In this document: positions 1 through 13,804 of the stretch, piece by piece
Position numbering within the stretch: the stretch's first letter is position 1
Layout of the letters: the number at the start of each line of letters is the position of its first letter
NCBI GenBank assembly: GCA_005502915.1
Contig: SCMT01000018.1
Location: 1-64,000, forward strand
Length of the DNA stretch: 64,000 nucleotides
Source of the DNA: Lysobacteraceae bacterium 2PB
GTDB taxonomy: Bacteria; Pseudomonadota; Gammaproteobacteria; Xanthomonadales; Xanthomonadaceae
Direction: 5' to 3'
Translations under genes and position numbers: made by a program
Notes under the pieces: model-generated
Databases searched by the model: none
Seen by the model: only the letters and a program-made list of their open reading frames with translations
What the model was told of the DNA's origin: nothing

Positions 1-94
1 TCCCCAGCCATCGTCCCGCCCCCCAACCCGACACCTGCTTCGACACCAGACCGCGAACCCGACTCACCGACCCGAACCGCGACGAGCGACACAT
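1..94 (-). CDS. Possible 5' end of a gene running off the left edge
   Basis: On the minus strand an ATG at 94 follows a perfect AGGAGG (99-104) and the frame stays open to the window edge (31 codons: Met-Cys-Arg-Ser-Ser-Arg...). A GTG two bases further on is better spaced from the ribosome binding site and is open in another frame. Neither peptide is recognisable and codon third positions are not convincingly GC-biased, so the frame is uncertain. The case rests on the strong ribosome binding site and a TATACT box just upstream. It would be transcribed in the same direction as gyrA, downstream of it. Confidence 0.25.
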   Translation of the reverse strand, partial: MCRSSRFGSVSRVRGLVSKQVSGWGAGRWLG

Positions 95-117
95 AAGACC
101 TCCTGGATGGTGGGCGG

Positions 118-123
118 AGTATA
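118..123 (-). promoter_or_regulatory. Probable -10 box (TATACT) for the left-edge gene
   Basis: TATACT on the minus strand lies about 24 bases before the possible start codon at 94. The DNA upstream (149-188) is a conspicuous A/T-tract island (runs of T and A) in an otherwise GC-rich window, as expected of an UP-element-like or nucleoid-protein-binding promoter region. No good -35 was found. Confidence 0.4.
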
Positions 124-316
124 GAGAGCTTTTTGCCTAGCGCATCACTTTTTTCGAACAAAATTTTGACTTTTTTTTAACATTAACCGCAGGCAACGCG
201 ACCCGCGAAAACATTGCCGGTCGGCGCCGGGAATTCCGTACCGCTGTTGGTTCGAGCACCCGCGAATCGAGCCGTGACGCCCCCGAGGAAACCGGGGACA
301 CGCCATCCCTGAAACG
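124..316. other. AT-rich intergenic region downstream of gyrA
   Basis: This is part of the roughly 275-base gene-free stretch between gyrA and the left-edge gene. It contains the A/T-tract island at 149-188 and otherwise GC-rich sequence with no credible reading frame. Confidence 0.5.
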
Positions 317-344
317 CGACAGGCCGCCCGAAGGCGGCCTGTCG
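317..344 (-). terminator. Intrinsic terminator of gyrA
   Basis: A 12-bp perfect stem (CGACAGGCCGCC with its complement) around a CGAA tetraloop lies 26 bases after the gyrA stop codon. On the minus strand it is followed by a short GTTTC rather than a long U tract. Confidence 0.75.
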
Positions 345-369
345 TGATGCCGGCAGGAGCCGATGCGGA

Positions 370-3060
<2,691 letters not shown>

Positions 3061-3199
3061 TACGACTTCTTGTGCTGGAGGGGCGTCGCTGCGCAGGCGG
3101 GGCAGGTCCCGGGGCGGCGCGCGTGCCCGGCGCCGGTGCGATCGGCTGCCGGAATCGGCGTCTCACGGGGCCCGCGCCAGGCTTTGGCGCGAACGTCGA

Positions 3200-3205
3200 A
3201 GTGTA
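3200..3205 (-). promoter_or_regulatory. Candidate -10 box (TACACT) for gyrA
   Basis: TACACT on the minus strand about 140 bases upstream of the gyrA ATG, in the gap to mtnA. No convincing -35 is visible, so the assignment is weak. Confidence 0.3.
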
Positions 3206-3268
3206 GCACGCACACCCCGTCCCCGGCACCGCGCCGGAGCGGAATTTCCCATGCGGAAACAGGGACTT

Positions 3269-3288
3269 GCGGCCCGAGTCCGGGCCGC
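3269..3288 (-). terminator. Likely terminator of mtnA
   Basis: An 8-bp stem, GCGGCCCG with its complement around an AGTC loop, lies just after the mtnA stop codon. On the minus strand it is followed by a CTGTTTCC stretch, so the U tract is poor. Confidence 0.5.
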
Positions 3289-3292
3289 GAAA

Positions 3293-4369
3293 TCAGGGCC
3301 CGAAGAAGGTCTGCATCGAGACCCGGTTCGGACGCTCCACGACGCCGCGCTCGGTGACGATCGCGTCGATCAGCTCGGACGGGGTGACGTCGAAGACCGG
3401 GTTCCAGGCGCGGATGCCTTCGGCCGCAGTGCGGGTGCCGCCGAGGCCCAGCATTTCGGCCTGGTCGCGCTCCTCGATCTCGATCTTCCCGCCGTTGGGC
3501 GTGGCCATGTCGACGGTGGACGACGGCGCCACGACCATGAACTTCACGCCGTGGTAGCGCGCGGCGATGGCGAGCTGGTAGGTGCCGATCTTGTTCGCGG
3601 TGTCGCCGTTGGCGCAGATGCGGTCGGCACCGACGATGACCCACTGCACCTGGCCGGTCTTCATCAGGTGGGAGGCGGCCGAATCGGCGATCAGGGTGGC
3701 GTCGATGCCGTCCTGCTGCAGTTCCCACACGGTCAGGCGCGCGCCCTGCAGCCAGGGCCGGGTCTCACCGGCGAAGACGCGTTCCACCTTGCCCTGCGCG
3801 ACGCCGGCACGGATCACGCCCAGCGCGGTGCCGAAGCCGGCGGTGGCCAGCGAGCCGGTGTTGCAGTGGGTGAGCACGCCGCTGCCGTTCGCGATCAGGC
3901 CCGCCCCGAGCTTGCCCATGCGGTGGTTGGCAGCGAGGTCCTCGTCGGCGATGGCGCGGGCTTCGCGGAGCAGGACGCCGCGCCAGTCTTCGCCTGCGTT
4001 CGACAGGGCCCGGCGCATGCGCTGCAGGGCCCAGGCCAGGTTCACGGCGGTCGGGCGCGCGGCATTGAGCTGCTGCATCGCCGGTTCCAGGCGTTCGGCC
4101 GCTGCGGCGGCATCCAGCCCCGCGCCGGCGCCGGAGGCATCCAGCTCACGGGCGGCCAGAACCACGCCCCAGGCGGCGGCGATGCCGATGGCCGGGGCGC
4201 CGCGCACGATCAGCGCGTGGATGGCCACGGCGACCGAGGCACAGGTGGTGCACGGGATGTAGCGGACCTCGAAAGGCAGCTTGCGCTGGTCGAGCAGTTC
4301 CAGGGTGTCGCCAGTCCAGCGGATGGGGCGGATGCGGTCGTAGCGCGCGTAATCGATGGGATCGGTCAT
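3293..4369 (-). CDS. mtnA: S-methyl-5-thioribose-1-phosphate isomerase
   Basis: Converts 5-methylthioribose-1-phosphate to 5-methylthioribulose-1-phosphate in methionine salvage (cytoplasm). The 358-residue length is typical. Visible family marks are the RGAPAIG loop, the catalytic-cysteine segment [10 protein letters not shown] and the catalytic-aspartate segment [17 protein letters not shown]. Two further genes in the window (the omega-amidase at 28416 and the aminotransferase at 29304) match the last steps of the same pathway. The mtnA-gyrA order is typical of xanthomonads. Confidence 0.97.
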   Translation of the reverse strand: MTDPIDYARYDRIRPIRWTGDTLELLDQRKLPFEVRYIPCTTCASVAVAIHALIVRGAPAIGIAAAWGVVLAARELDASGAGAGLDAAAAAERLEPAMQQLNAARPTAVNLAWALQRMRRALSNAGEDWRGVLLREARAIADEDLAANHRMGKLGAGLIANGSGVLTHCNTGSLATAGFGTALGVIRAGVAQGKVERVFAGETRPWLQGARLTVWELQQDGIDATLIADSAASHLMKTGQVQWVIVGADRICANGDTANKIGTYQLAIAARYHGVKFMVVAPSSTVDMATPNGGKIEIEERDQAEMLGLGGTRTAAEGIRAWNPVFDVTPSELIDAIVTERGVVERPNRVSMQTFFGP

Positions 4370-4396
4370 CCATGCATTCTACCGGGCCGGGAACGC

Positions 4397-4422
4397 GACG
4401 ACCCGGCCTGGGCCGGGTCGTC
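4397..4422 (-). terminator. Terminator of the DUF3011 gene
   Basis: An 11-bp perfect stem (GACGACCCGGC) with a CTGG loop lies between the DUF3011 stop codon and the mtnA start, and would end minus-strand transcription before mtnA. Confidence 0.6.
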
Positions 4423-4465
4423 ATGTCAGATCTGACAGGATGGTGCGAGGGTCAGGACCGGAGGA

Positions 4466-5398
4466 TCAGGGGGTCTCGCGCGCCGCCTCTTCCTGCAGTC
4501 GCGGCTCCGGCTTGGGACGCGAAGGCTCGGACACCGTTTCGAACATGCCAGGGCGCATGGCCGGAAGAAGGGTCGGCGAGCCGCCCTGCGCGACGCTGAT
4601 CGGGCGCGGCGGTGAACTGCGGCCGCCGCCGGAGGCATTGCGCCATTCGCTGTCCTGCGGCGGGCGACGGTCGCTCGAGCGGTCGCGCGGGATCGGAGAG
4701 CGCATCCGATCATCCGCGGCATCTTCATGCGCCTGGGCTGGACCGGCCATTCGCGGCCCCTGCGAGGGCAGGACACCGAAACCGTCCGAGGACTCGCCCC
4801 AGCCGCGTCCGCGACCGCGGCCGCGGGTCACGACGAACTCGGCGCGGCAGCCACCGCTGACCCACACGCCACTGCGACTGCGACCCCAGTTCTGGCCTTC
4901 GATGCAGGGCGTGTCCGAAAGCTGGCGGATCAGGCGGATGTCACCGCGGCCGACCGACATCGGGCAGGTACGGCTGCGGTTGTCGCGGGACTCGCAGCGC
5001 ACGAAGTCGCCGCCGTGATGACCACCGTTGTTCCAGCCGTCGTTCCAGCCCCAGTTGCCGCGATCGTCGAAGCGGAACAGCGCGCGGCAGCCGTTGGTGA
5101 CCCAGACGCCGTAGCGGTCCTGGCCCCAGGTGCGCCCGCGCACGCAGGGCATGTCGGAAAACTGGCGGATCAGCTGCACGCGATCGCCGCGCGTGGGACA
5201 ACGCGTGGTGCGGCGGTCGCGGGATTCGCAGCGGAACGTGCCGTTGTTGTAGCCATAGCCGTAGTCGTCGTGGCCATAGCGGTCGTAGCCATTGTCATGG
5301 CGGTCGTCGTAGCCGTCGTCGTGCCACTGCGCCTGCGCGGGCAGGACGATGAGCGCGGCCAGCAGGCCGGCGGCGATCAGGAAACAGGTCTTGCGCAT
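4466..5398 (-). CDS. Secreted protein with two DUF3011 repeats
   Basis: A 310-residue protein with a clear signal peptide (MRKTCFLIAAGLLAALIVLPAQAQ). A His/Asp/Tyr-rich segment follows, then two DUF3011 repeats, each with a CESRD...CP...RLIRQ-S-PC...W...GVWV--GCRA pattern of conserved cysteines, and then a long Ser/Pro/Arg-rich tail of about 115 residues that looks disordered. The frame is open upstream, but the ATG at 5398 is where the signal peptide begins. DUF3011 proteins are common in xanthomonads and their function is unknown. The cysteine pattern suggests disulfides in the periplasm or outside the cell. Confidence 0.88.
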   Translation of the reverse strand: MRKTCFLIAAGLLAALIVLPAQAQWHDDGYDDRHDNGYDRYGHDDYGYGYNNGTFRCESRDRRTTRCPTRGDRVQLIRQFSDMPCVRGRTWGQDRYGVWVTNGCRALFRFDDRGNWGWNDGWNNGGHHGGDFVRCESRDNRSRTCPMSVGRGDIRLIRQLSDTPCIEGQNWGRSRSGVWVSGGCRAEFVVTRGRGRGRGWGESSDGFGVLPSQGPRMAGPAQAHEDAADDRMRSPIPRDRSSDRRPPQDSEWRNASGGGRSSPPRPISVAQGGSPTLLPAMRPGMFETVSEPSRPKPEPRLQEEAARETP

Positions 5399-5517
5399 GG
5401 AAACAACCCCCCGGGATGTGTGGCGCCAATCTCGGGCAACACGCATGAATGGCCGGTCAATTTTCCCGATCGGGGCACGCGCGTAAGACGACGATTCAGG
5501 ATGCCGGCACCCGCCGT

Positions 5518-6930
5518 TCAGGCACGGGCGAAATCGAAGGCCAGCACGTCGGCGATCCGGTCCGTACCGACCAGCGCCATCAGCAGCCGTTCGATGCCCA
5601 GGGCGACACCGGCGCAGGCCGGCAGGCCGGCGGACATCGCCGCCAGCAGCCGGTCGTCGAGCGGCGGGCGCACGCTGCCGCGCGCATCGCGCACGACGTG
5701 GTCGCGCTCGAAGCGCGCGCGCTGCTCGGCGGCGTCGGTCAGCTCGTGATAACCGTTGGCCAGTTCGAGCGGGCCGAGATACAGCTCGAAGCGTTCGGCA
5801 ACATCGGGGGCATCGCCCTGCCCCGCCCGGATCCGCGCCAGCGCGCATTGCGATGCGGGCCAGTCGTGGACCACCAGGATCCCGTCGCGATCGAACATCG
5901 GCTGCAGGCGATGGGTCATCAGCAGGTCGAGCCAGTCGTCGCGGGTCAGTCCGTCAGGGTCGATGCGGACATCGCCGAGCGCGGCCTGCAGACTCGCATC
6001 GTCGGCGGTGAACGGGTCGAGGCCGAGCCGGTCGACATACAGGTTGCGGAACGTGGTGAGCGCAACAGCGGCATCGCGCCCGACCAGCGCCAGCGCCCCG
6101 CGCACCAGCGCGACGGTCTCGTCGACGAGACGCAGATGATCCCAGCCGACGCGATACCACTCCAGCATCGTGAATTCGGGGTTGTGGCGACCACCGGCCT
6201 CGCCGTTGCGGAACACCCGGCCGAGTTCGTAGCAGTCGCCCACGCCCGCCGCGAGCAGGCGCTTGAGCGGGAATTCAGGCGAGGTGCGCAGCCAGCGCGT
6301 GCGCGGCGCGCCGTCGGTGCGGCCGCTGAATTCGAGCGAGAACGATTCGATGTTCGCGTCGGTGTTGCCGGCGACCGACAGCACCGGGGTCTCGACTTCC
6401 AGCACATCGCGCTCGGCGAAGAACGCGCGGATCGTCGCGTACAGCCGCGCGCGCAGGCGCAGCGCATCGAGGTTCGCGGTGGGGCGCCAGTCCTGCCCGA
6501 CAAGAGCATCGGGAACGTCCAGGCTCGCCGCCATCGATGGCGAAAGCGTTCTGCTCCCTCTCCCCCGGCCACGGGGGAGAGGGTCGGGGTGAGAGGGCCC
6601 CTCGGACGGTGTCCGCTGCAACATCGAGCAGATCAGGTCCATCGTGCCGTCGATGTTCTGCAGGACATCGTGATTCCAGAATCTGAGCACCCGGAAGCCC
6701 CTCGATTCAAGGAAAGCGGTCCGCGCCGCATCGTACCCGGTCTGTTCCACTTGCTGGCCGCCATCGAGTTCGATGACGAGGCCTTCGCTCACGCAGGCGA
6801 AGTCGACGATGTAACCGCCGATGCGATGCTGGCGTCGGAACTTCCAGCCCAGCTGATGATTGCGCAGCCGTGACCAGAGCTTCGATTCGGCGTCGGTCTG
6901 TTCTGATCGCAGGCGTTTGCTGTGGTCCAT
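5518..6930 (-). CDS. epmA: DUF559 endonuclease-EpmA fusion (elongation factor P lysyltransferase)
   Basis: One open frame of 470 residues holds two proteins. Residues 1 to about 110 are a complete DUF559 (Vsr-like PD-(D/E)XK nuclease) module: AESKLWSRLR, KFRRQHRIGGYIVDFAC, VIELDGGQQ, RVLRFWNHDV; the usual His of the DGGQH motif is Gln. Residues 111-132 are encoded by a palindromic repeat. Residues 133-470 (MAASLDVP...) are EpmA, a class II lysyl-tRNA-synthetase paralogue that attaches beta-lysine to EF-P, with motif 2 (GRVFRNGEAGGRHNPEF) and motif 3 (GVALGIERLL). EpmA alone would start at the ATG at 6534, but that codon lacks a well-placed ribosome binding site, whereas 6930 has AAGGA. Translation as a fusion, or coupled, is plausible but unproven. 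Confidence 0.85.
   Translation of the reverse strand: MDHSKRLRSEQTDAESKLWSRLRNHQLGWKFRRQHRIGGYIVDFACVSEGLVIELDGGQQVEQTGYDAARTAFLESRGFRVLRFWNHDVLQNIDGTMDLICSMLQRTPSEGPSHPDPLPRGRGRGSRTLSPSMAASLDVPDALVGQDWRPTANLDALRLRARLYATIRAFFAERDVLEVETPVLSVAGNTDANIESFSLEFSGRTDGAPRTRWLRTSPEFPLKRLLAAGVGDCYELGRVFRNGEAGGRHNPEFTMLEWYRVGWDHLRLVDETVALVRGALALVGRDAAVALTTFRNLYVDRLGLDPFTADDASLQAALGDVRIDPDGLTRDDWLDLLMTHRLQPMFDRDGILVVHDWPASQCALARIRAGQGDAPDVAERFELYLGPLELANGYHELTDAAEQRARFERDHVVRDARGSVRPPLDDRLLAAMSAGLPACAGVALGIERLLMALVGTDRIADVLAFDFARA
6556..6597. repeat. Palindromic repeat, inner copy (DUF559-EpmA linker)
   Basis: An 11-bp perfect stem, CCCTCTCCCCC and complement (6556-6566 / 6573-6583), with a GGCCAC loop and a tail of TCGGGGTGAGAGGG. 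It is the inverted counterpart of the copy at 7030-7070 and is translated within the 5518-6930 frame. Confidence 0.85.
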
Positions 6931-7029
6931 TGTTCCTTACCTTGGCCGTCTTCCCCTCGCGTGGCAAGCAGGAATGAATGCGACACGGCACCCGTCACCT
7001 TGAAGCCGGGAGCCTGCCGTGACCCATGC

Positions 7030-7070
7030 CCCCTCACCCTGACCCTCTCCCCCACGCGTGGGGGAGAGGG
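7030..7070. repeat. Palindromic repeat, outer copy
   Basis: The core at 7043-7070 is a perfect 28-bp palindrome centred on ACGCGT with arms CCCTCTCCCCC. It is preceded by the tail CCCCTCACCCTGA. It lies between ligA and the DUF559 start and could also act as a transcription terminator or attenuator for ligA. Confidence 0.85.
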
Positions 7071-7086
7071 AATGGAACAGGCACCG

Positions 7087-9486
<2,400 letters not shown>

Positions 9487-9559
9487 TCATGATCGCGCGG
9501 GCGCGTCTCGCCGACTGCGATCACCGGCGGGCACTGGTCGGTGCGGTTCGGTCGCGCGC

Positions 9560-10276
9560 TTACCAGCGCGTGTTCCGCGACACCGGCGGCGCCTCGTGCT
9601 GGCGGTCGTAGGCACGCAGCTCGTCGCGCAGGTGGGCGATGCGCTGGCGGCCGATGGGGTTGCGGGATTCGTCGAGGACCACGCCGTCGAGCAGTTCGGC
9701 CATGCGCTGCGCGGTCGGCAGCATCTTCTCCCAGGCGTCGAGCGCGGGAATCGGCGCCGGCAGGGTCAGGAAGAAGGCGATAGCCGGGGTTTCCATGCCG
9801 TGGATGTCGTGCATCTCGAAGCTGCCGGGCTTCTTGATGTTGGCGACGCTGAAGATCGGGCTGCCGTCGGCGCGGCCGTCGGCGAGGCGGTGGAAGATGT
9901 TCATGTAGCCGTAGCTCAGCCCGGCCTTCTCGGCGGCGACCACGATGTCCGGGCCGCGCAGGACCTGGCCGGCGCGCGCGGCAACGTACAGGGTGACGAT
10001 CTTGTCGAATTCGTCGCGGTCGCGGCGGCCGATGTCCGGCCCGGTGGCGGGCGGATCCGCTACGGACGTCTCTGCGATAGTCGCCGTGTCGTAAGGCCTG
10101 GTCTCTGCACCGAACGCATCGGCGATCGAGGGCTCGCGGTGCGGGCGTTCCGCACCGTCGTCGCGGAGCTTGCGCCCCTGCTTCGGTTTTCCGGGACGGC
10201 CGAAGAAATAGATCGCGGCCATCAACAGCACGCCGGCGATCACGATTCCGATGCGCAACAACCAGATATCCGACAT
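9560..10276 (-). CDS. zipA: Cell division protein ZipA
   Basis: Inner-membrane anchor that tethers FtsZ at the division ring. The 238-residue product starts with one membrane segment (LLRIGIVIAGVLLMAAIYFFG), followed by a charged linker and the C-terminal FtsZ-binding domain (about 100-225, ending near LRDELRAYD). The ATG at 10276 is preferred over an upstream TTG because GGAG sits ten bases before it. It lies between smc and ligA on the same strand with short gaps, so smc-zipA-ligA is probably one transcription unit. Confidence 0.95.
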   Translation of the reverse strand: MSDIWLLRIGIVIAGVLLMAAIYFFGRPGKPKQGRKLRDDGAERPHREPSIADAFGAETRPYDTATIAETSVADPPATGPDIGRRDRDEFDKIVTLYVAARAGQVLRGPDIVVAAEKAGLSYGYMNIFHRLADGRADGSPIFSVANIKKPGSFEMHDIHGMETPAIAFFLTLPAPIPALDAWEKMLPTAQRMAELLDGVVLDESRNPIGRQRIAHLRDELRAYDRQHEAPPVSRNTRW

Positions 10277-10300
10277 CGCGTCGTTCTCCAAATCTCGGGG

Positions 10301-13300
10301 TCAGGCAGCGCCGGCCAGGCGCGCGGCTTCGGCCAGGTCCACGGACACCAGGCGGCTGACGCCCGGTTCGCGCATGGTCACGCCGCACAGCTGGTTCGCG
10401 GCTTCCATGGTGGCCTTGTTGTGGGTGACGAACAGGAACTGCACGTGCTGGCTCATCTCGCTGACCATCGCGGTGAATCGGCCGACGTTGGCTTCGTCGA
10501 GCGGCGCGTCCACCTCGTCCAGCAGGCAGAACGGCGCGGGATTGAGCTGGAAGATGGCGAACACGAGGGCGACGGCGGTCATCGCCTTCTCGCCGCCGGA
10601 CAGCAGCGAGATGTTCGAGACGCGCTTGCCGGGCGGGCGCGCCATGATCGCGACGCCGGTGTCGAGCAGATCCTCGCCGGTGAGTTCGAGGTAGGCGTGG
10701 CCGCCGCCGAATAGACGCGGATACAGCGACTGCACCCCGGCATTCACGCGGTCGAAGGTGTCCTTGAAGCGGCCGCGGGTCTCGCGGTCGATCTTGCGGA
10801 TGGCTTCTTCCAGGGTCTCCAGCGCGGCGGTGAGGTCGGCGTCCTGCGCGTCCAGGTATTCCTTGCGCTGCGCGGCCTCGGCATGTTCCTGGATGGCGGC
10901 GAGGTTGACCGGCTCCAGGCGACGCAGGCGAGCGTCGAAATCGGTGACGATCTTTTCCCAGGCGCGCGGATCGGCATCGTCGGTCAGCGTATTGAGCACG
11001 TCCTCCAGCACGAAGCCGGACGCGACCACCGCTTCGGCGAGCTGGTCGGCCTTCAACGCCAGCGCCTGCTGGTCGAGCTTGCGCTGGCCGATGGCCTCGC
11101 GCTGGGCGACCGACTGCTCGTCGCGCTGGTGCCGGGTCTGCTCGTAGCCGCGCAGCTCGTTGTCGATGCCCTCGAGCGCGGCGCGCGCGGCGGCGAGGTT
11201 GCGTTCGGCGAGCACGCGCTGTTCGAGCGCGACCTGGCGCTGCTCCTCCAGGGCCACGACCGGGGCGTCGCCGTCGGACAGCTGCGACGACAGTTCGCTG
11301 AGGCGGCTGTCGAGCTGGCCACGCTGGCCTCCCATGCGCTCCAGCGCCTGGGCCAGCGCCACGACCTGCGCGCGCTGCGATTCGAGGTTCAGGGCCAGCG
11401 CGTGCGCGGCGTCGCGCGATTCGCGCGCGGCCTGGCGCGCGGCATCGCGGGCTTCGCCCAGCGCGCGGCGTTCGGCTTCCAGCGCCTGCCGGGTGCCTTC
11501 GAGCTCGCCCATCCGCGTGACGGCTTCCTCCAGCCGCGAACGCGCCTCGCGGGCCTGCTGCACGCTGGCATCGATGGTCTCGATGAGCTGCGACAGGTCC
11601 GCGTCGATCTTCTCGATCCGCGCGCGCGCCGATTCGAGCTTGCCCTTGTGGCTTTGCAGCTGGCCGGCCAGCTCGGAGACGTTGCGATGCGCGTGGTAGA
11701 GCGAACGCTGTGCGTCCTCGCGCTGCTGTTCGGCGACCAGCATCTGGTCACGCAGCGCAGCAATGCTGCGGTCGAGTTCGGCTTCGCGCTGCTGCAGGGT
11801 GTCGATCTGCACGCGCAGGTCCTGGATCTCGCGTTCGCGCAGCAGCGCGCCCTGCTTGGCGGCACCGGAACGGCTCACGCGCACCCAGCCCTCGCCCAGG
11901 CGCTCGCCGCTGCGGGTAATGACGGATTCGCCCTCGCCCAGGCTGGCCTGCAGCGCACGCGCATCGGCCAGGGTTTCGGCGGCGTGCAGCTTGGCCAGCA
12001 GCCGGCGGATCGCCAGCGGGCCCTGCACCTTCGCCGCGAGCGAAGTCGGCGCGAAGGCCGCGTCGCCGGCCTCCGACGCGACCAGCGCGAGCCGGCCTTC
12101 GCCGAGATCGGCAAGGGCTTCGACCAGGGTCTCGGGGGCATCGATCAGCACGCCTTCGATCAGCTGGCCGAGCGCGCTTTCGACCGCGAATTCCCAGCCG
12201 GACTCCACGCGCAGGACTTCGCCGACGCGCTGCGCCGAATCGAGGCCACGCGCCTTCAGCCAGGCCACGGCGGCGCCCTGCTCCTGGCCCAGCGCGGCGT
12301 GCTGCAGGGTTTCCAGCGAGGACAAGCGGCCGCGCGCGGTCTGCACCTGCTTGCGCACGTCCGCCAGTTCGGCCTGGGCGTTGCGCACCTGGTCCTGCAC
12401 CTCGACCACGGCCTGCTTGCGCGCTTCGAGTTCGTCGTTGAGCCCGTCGAGGCCGGCCTTCTTCTCGTCGTGCTGCATCTGCAGGTCGGCGAAGGCGTCC
12501 GCGAGCAGGTTCACGTCGAGGGTGTTGCGTTCGTTGTCGAGATGTTCGCGGCGGCGTTCGGCGTCCATCGACTGGCGGTCGAGGTAATCGACCTTGGTCC
12601 GCTCGACCTCGGCCGCGCGCGAGGCCTCGGCCTGGGCACGGGCATGCGCATCCCAGCGCTGCTGCCAGTCGGCCAGCTTGCCCTCGGCTTCCTGCAGCAG
12701 TTCCTGACGGACGCCGTCTTCCTCGCGCAGCATCTCCAGGCGCGGTTCGGCCTCCTCGATCGCGGCGCGCAGGGTGTCGAGGCGCTGCTGGTCGTTCTCG
12801 ATGTGCAGGCCGATCTCCGACAGGGCCTGCATCGCCTCGTCGCGGGCGCGCTGCAGGCGCTGGCCGAGTTCGCGCTGGTGGGCGATCTGCTGTTCGATGC
12901 GGGCCAGCGTGCCGCCGACCTCGTAGCCTTCGGCCTGCGCCTTGTTCAACGCCTCGGCGGCGGCTTCGCGGCTGGCGCGGCCTTCCTCGATCAGGCGCTC
13001 GGCCTCGCGCTGCTCGGCGATGATCTGCTGCAGGCGGGTCTCCTCCTGCATCAGCTTGTCGCGCAGACCCTGCAGGCGGGTGTCGAGGACGCGGAATTCC
13101 AGCGCCTTCCACTCGGCGTCCTTGATCCGGCGCTCGGCCTGGATGGTCTGGTACTGCTCGGCCTGCTTCGCCTGGCGGGCGAGGTGCTGGAGCTGCTTGC
13201 CGACCTCTTCGCGCAGGTCGTTCAGGCGGTCGAGGTTCTCGCGGGTGTGGCGGATGCGGGTCTCGGTTTCCTTGCGGCGTTCCTTGTACTTGGAGATGCC

Positions 13301-13804
13301 GGCGGCCTCCTCCAGGTACACGCGCAGTTCCTCGGGCTTGGCCTCGATGACCTGCGAGATCATGCCCTGCTCGATGATCGAGTAGCTGCGCGGGCCCAGG
13401 CCGGTGCCGAGGAACAGGTCGGTGATGTCGCGGCGGCGGCACTTGGTGCCGTTGAGGTAGTAGTTGCTCTGCCCGTCGCGGCTGACCGTGCGCTTGACCG
13501 AGATCTCGTTGAACGCGGCGTATTCGCCGGTGATGGTGTGGTCGGAATTGTCGAAGATCAGCTCGACCGCCGCCTGCGAGACCGGCTTGCGCGCCGAGCT
13601 GCCGGAGAAGATCACGTCGGTCAGCGAGTCGCCGCGCAGGCGGCTCGCGGCGCTCTCGCCCATCACCCAGCGGATCGCGTCGATGATGTTCGACTTGCCG
13701 CAGCCGTTCGGACCCACCACGCCGGTCATGTTGGTGGGCAGATGCAGGGTGGTCGGGTCGACGAAGGACTTGAAGCCAGAGAGCTTGATCGTGGAAAGGC
13801 GCAT
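10301..13804 (-). CDS. smc: Chromosome segregation ATPase SMC
   Basis: Core of the SMC-ScpAB condensin that extrudes DNA loops and organises sister chromosomes. The 1167-residue protein starts MRLSTIKLSGFKSFVDPT. It has Walker A (GPNGCGKSN), two long coiled coils around a hinge (about 510-640), the ABC signature (LSGGEKAM) and Walker B (FCLLDEVDAPLDEANV). The frame is open for 14 more codons upstream, but the ATG at 13804 gives the family N-terminus. Partners scpA and scpB lie 1.3 kb away on the opposite strand. The enterobacterial MukB system is thus not the one used here. Confidence 0.98.
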   Translation of the reverse strand: MRLSTIKLSGFKSFVDPTTLHLPTNMTGVVGPNGCGKSNIIDAIRWVMGESAASRLRGDSLTDVIFSGSSARKPVSQAAVELIFDNSDHTITGEYAAFNEISVKRTVSRDGQSNYYLNGTKCRRRDITDLFLGTGLGPRSYSIIEQGMISQVIEAKPEELRVYLEEAAGISKYKERRKETETRIRHTRENLDRLNDLREEVGKQLQHLARQAKQAEQYQTIQAERRIKDAEWKALEFRVLDTRLQGLRDKLMQEETRLQQIIAEQREAERLIEEGRASREAAAEALNKAQAEGYEVGGTLARIEQQIAHQRELGQRLQRARDEAMQALSEIGLHIENDQQRLDTLRAAIEEAEPRLEMLREEDGVRQELLQEAEGKLADWQQRWDAHARAQAEASRAAEVERTKVDYLDRQSMDAERRREHLDNERNTLDVNLLADAFADLQMQHDEKKAGLDGLNDELEARKQAVVEVQDQVRNAQAELADVRKQVQTARGRLSSLETLQHAALGQEQGAAVAWLKARGLDSAQRVGEVLRVESGWEFAVESALGQLIEGVLIDAPETLVEALADLGEGRLALVASEAGDAAFAPTSLAAKVQGPLAIRRLLAKLHAAETLADARALQASLGEGESVITRSGERLGEGWVRVSRSGAAKQGALLREREIQDLRVQIDTLQQREAELDRSIAALRDQMLVAEQQREDAQRSLYHAHRNVSELAGQLQSHKGKLESARARIEKIDADLSQLIETIDASVQQAREARSRLEEAVTRMGELEGTRQALEAERRALGEARDAARQAARESRDAAHALALNLESQRAQVVALAQALERMGGQRGQLDSRLSELSSQLSDGDAPVVALEEQRQVALEQRVLAERNLAAARAALEGIDNELRGYEQTRHQRDEQSVAQREAIGQRKLDQQALALKADQLAEAVVASGFVLEDVLNTLTDDADPRAWEKIVTDFDARLRRLEPVNLAAIQEHAEAAQRKEYLDAQDADLTAALETLEEAIRKIDRETRGRFKDTFDRVNAGVQSLYPRLFGGGHAYLELTGEDLLDTGVAIMARPPGKRVSNISLLSGGEKAMTAVALVFAIFQLNPAPFCLLDEVDAPLDEANVGRFTAMVSEMSQHVQFLFVTHNKATMEAANQLCGVTMREPGVSRLVSVDLAEAARLAGAA

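Larger units (their letters stand above)
6556..7070. mobile_element. Putative palindrome-flanked DUF559 cassette
   Basis: Two inverted copies of the same roughly 40-base repeat, stems outward and tails inward, bracket exactly the DUF559 coding part of the fusion and its ribosome binding site. The layout (nuclease gene between terminal palindromes, about 515 bp) resembles a small non-autonomous or single-gene mobile unit inserted between ligA and epmA. No target-site duplication was identified, so mobility is inferred. Confidence 0.45.
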
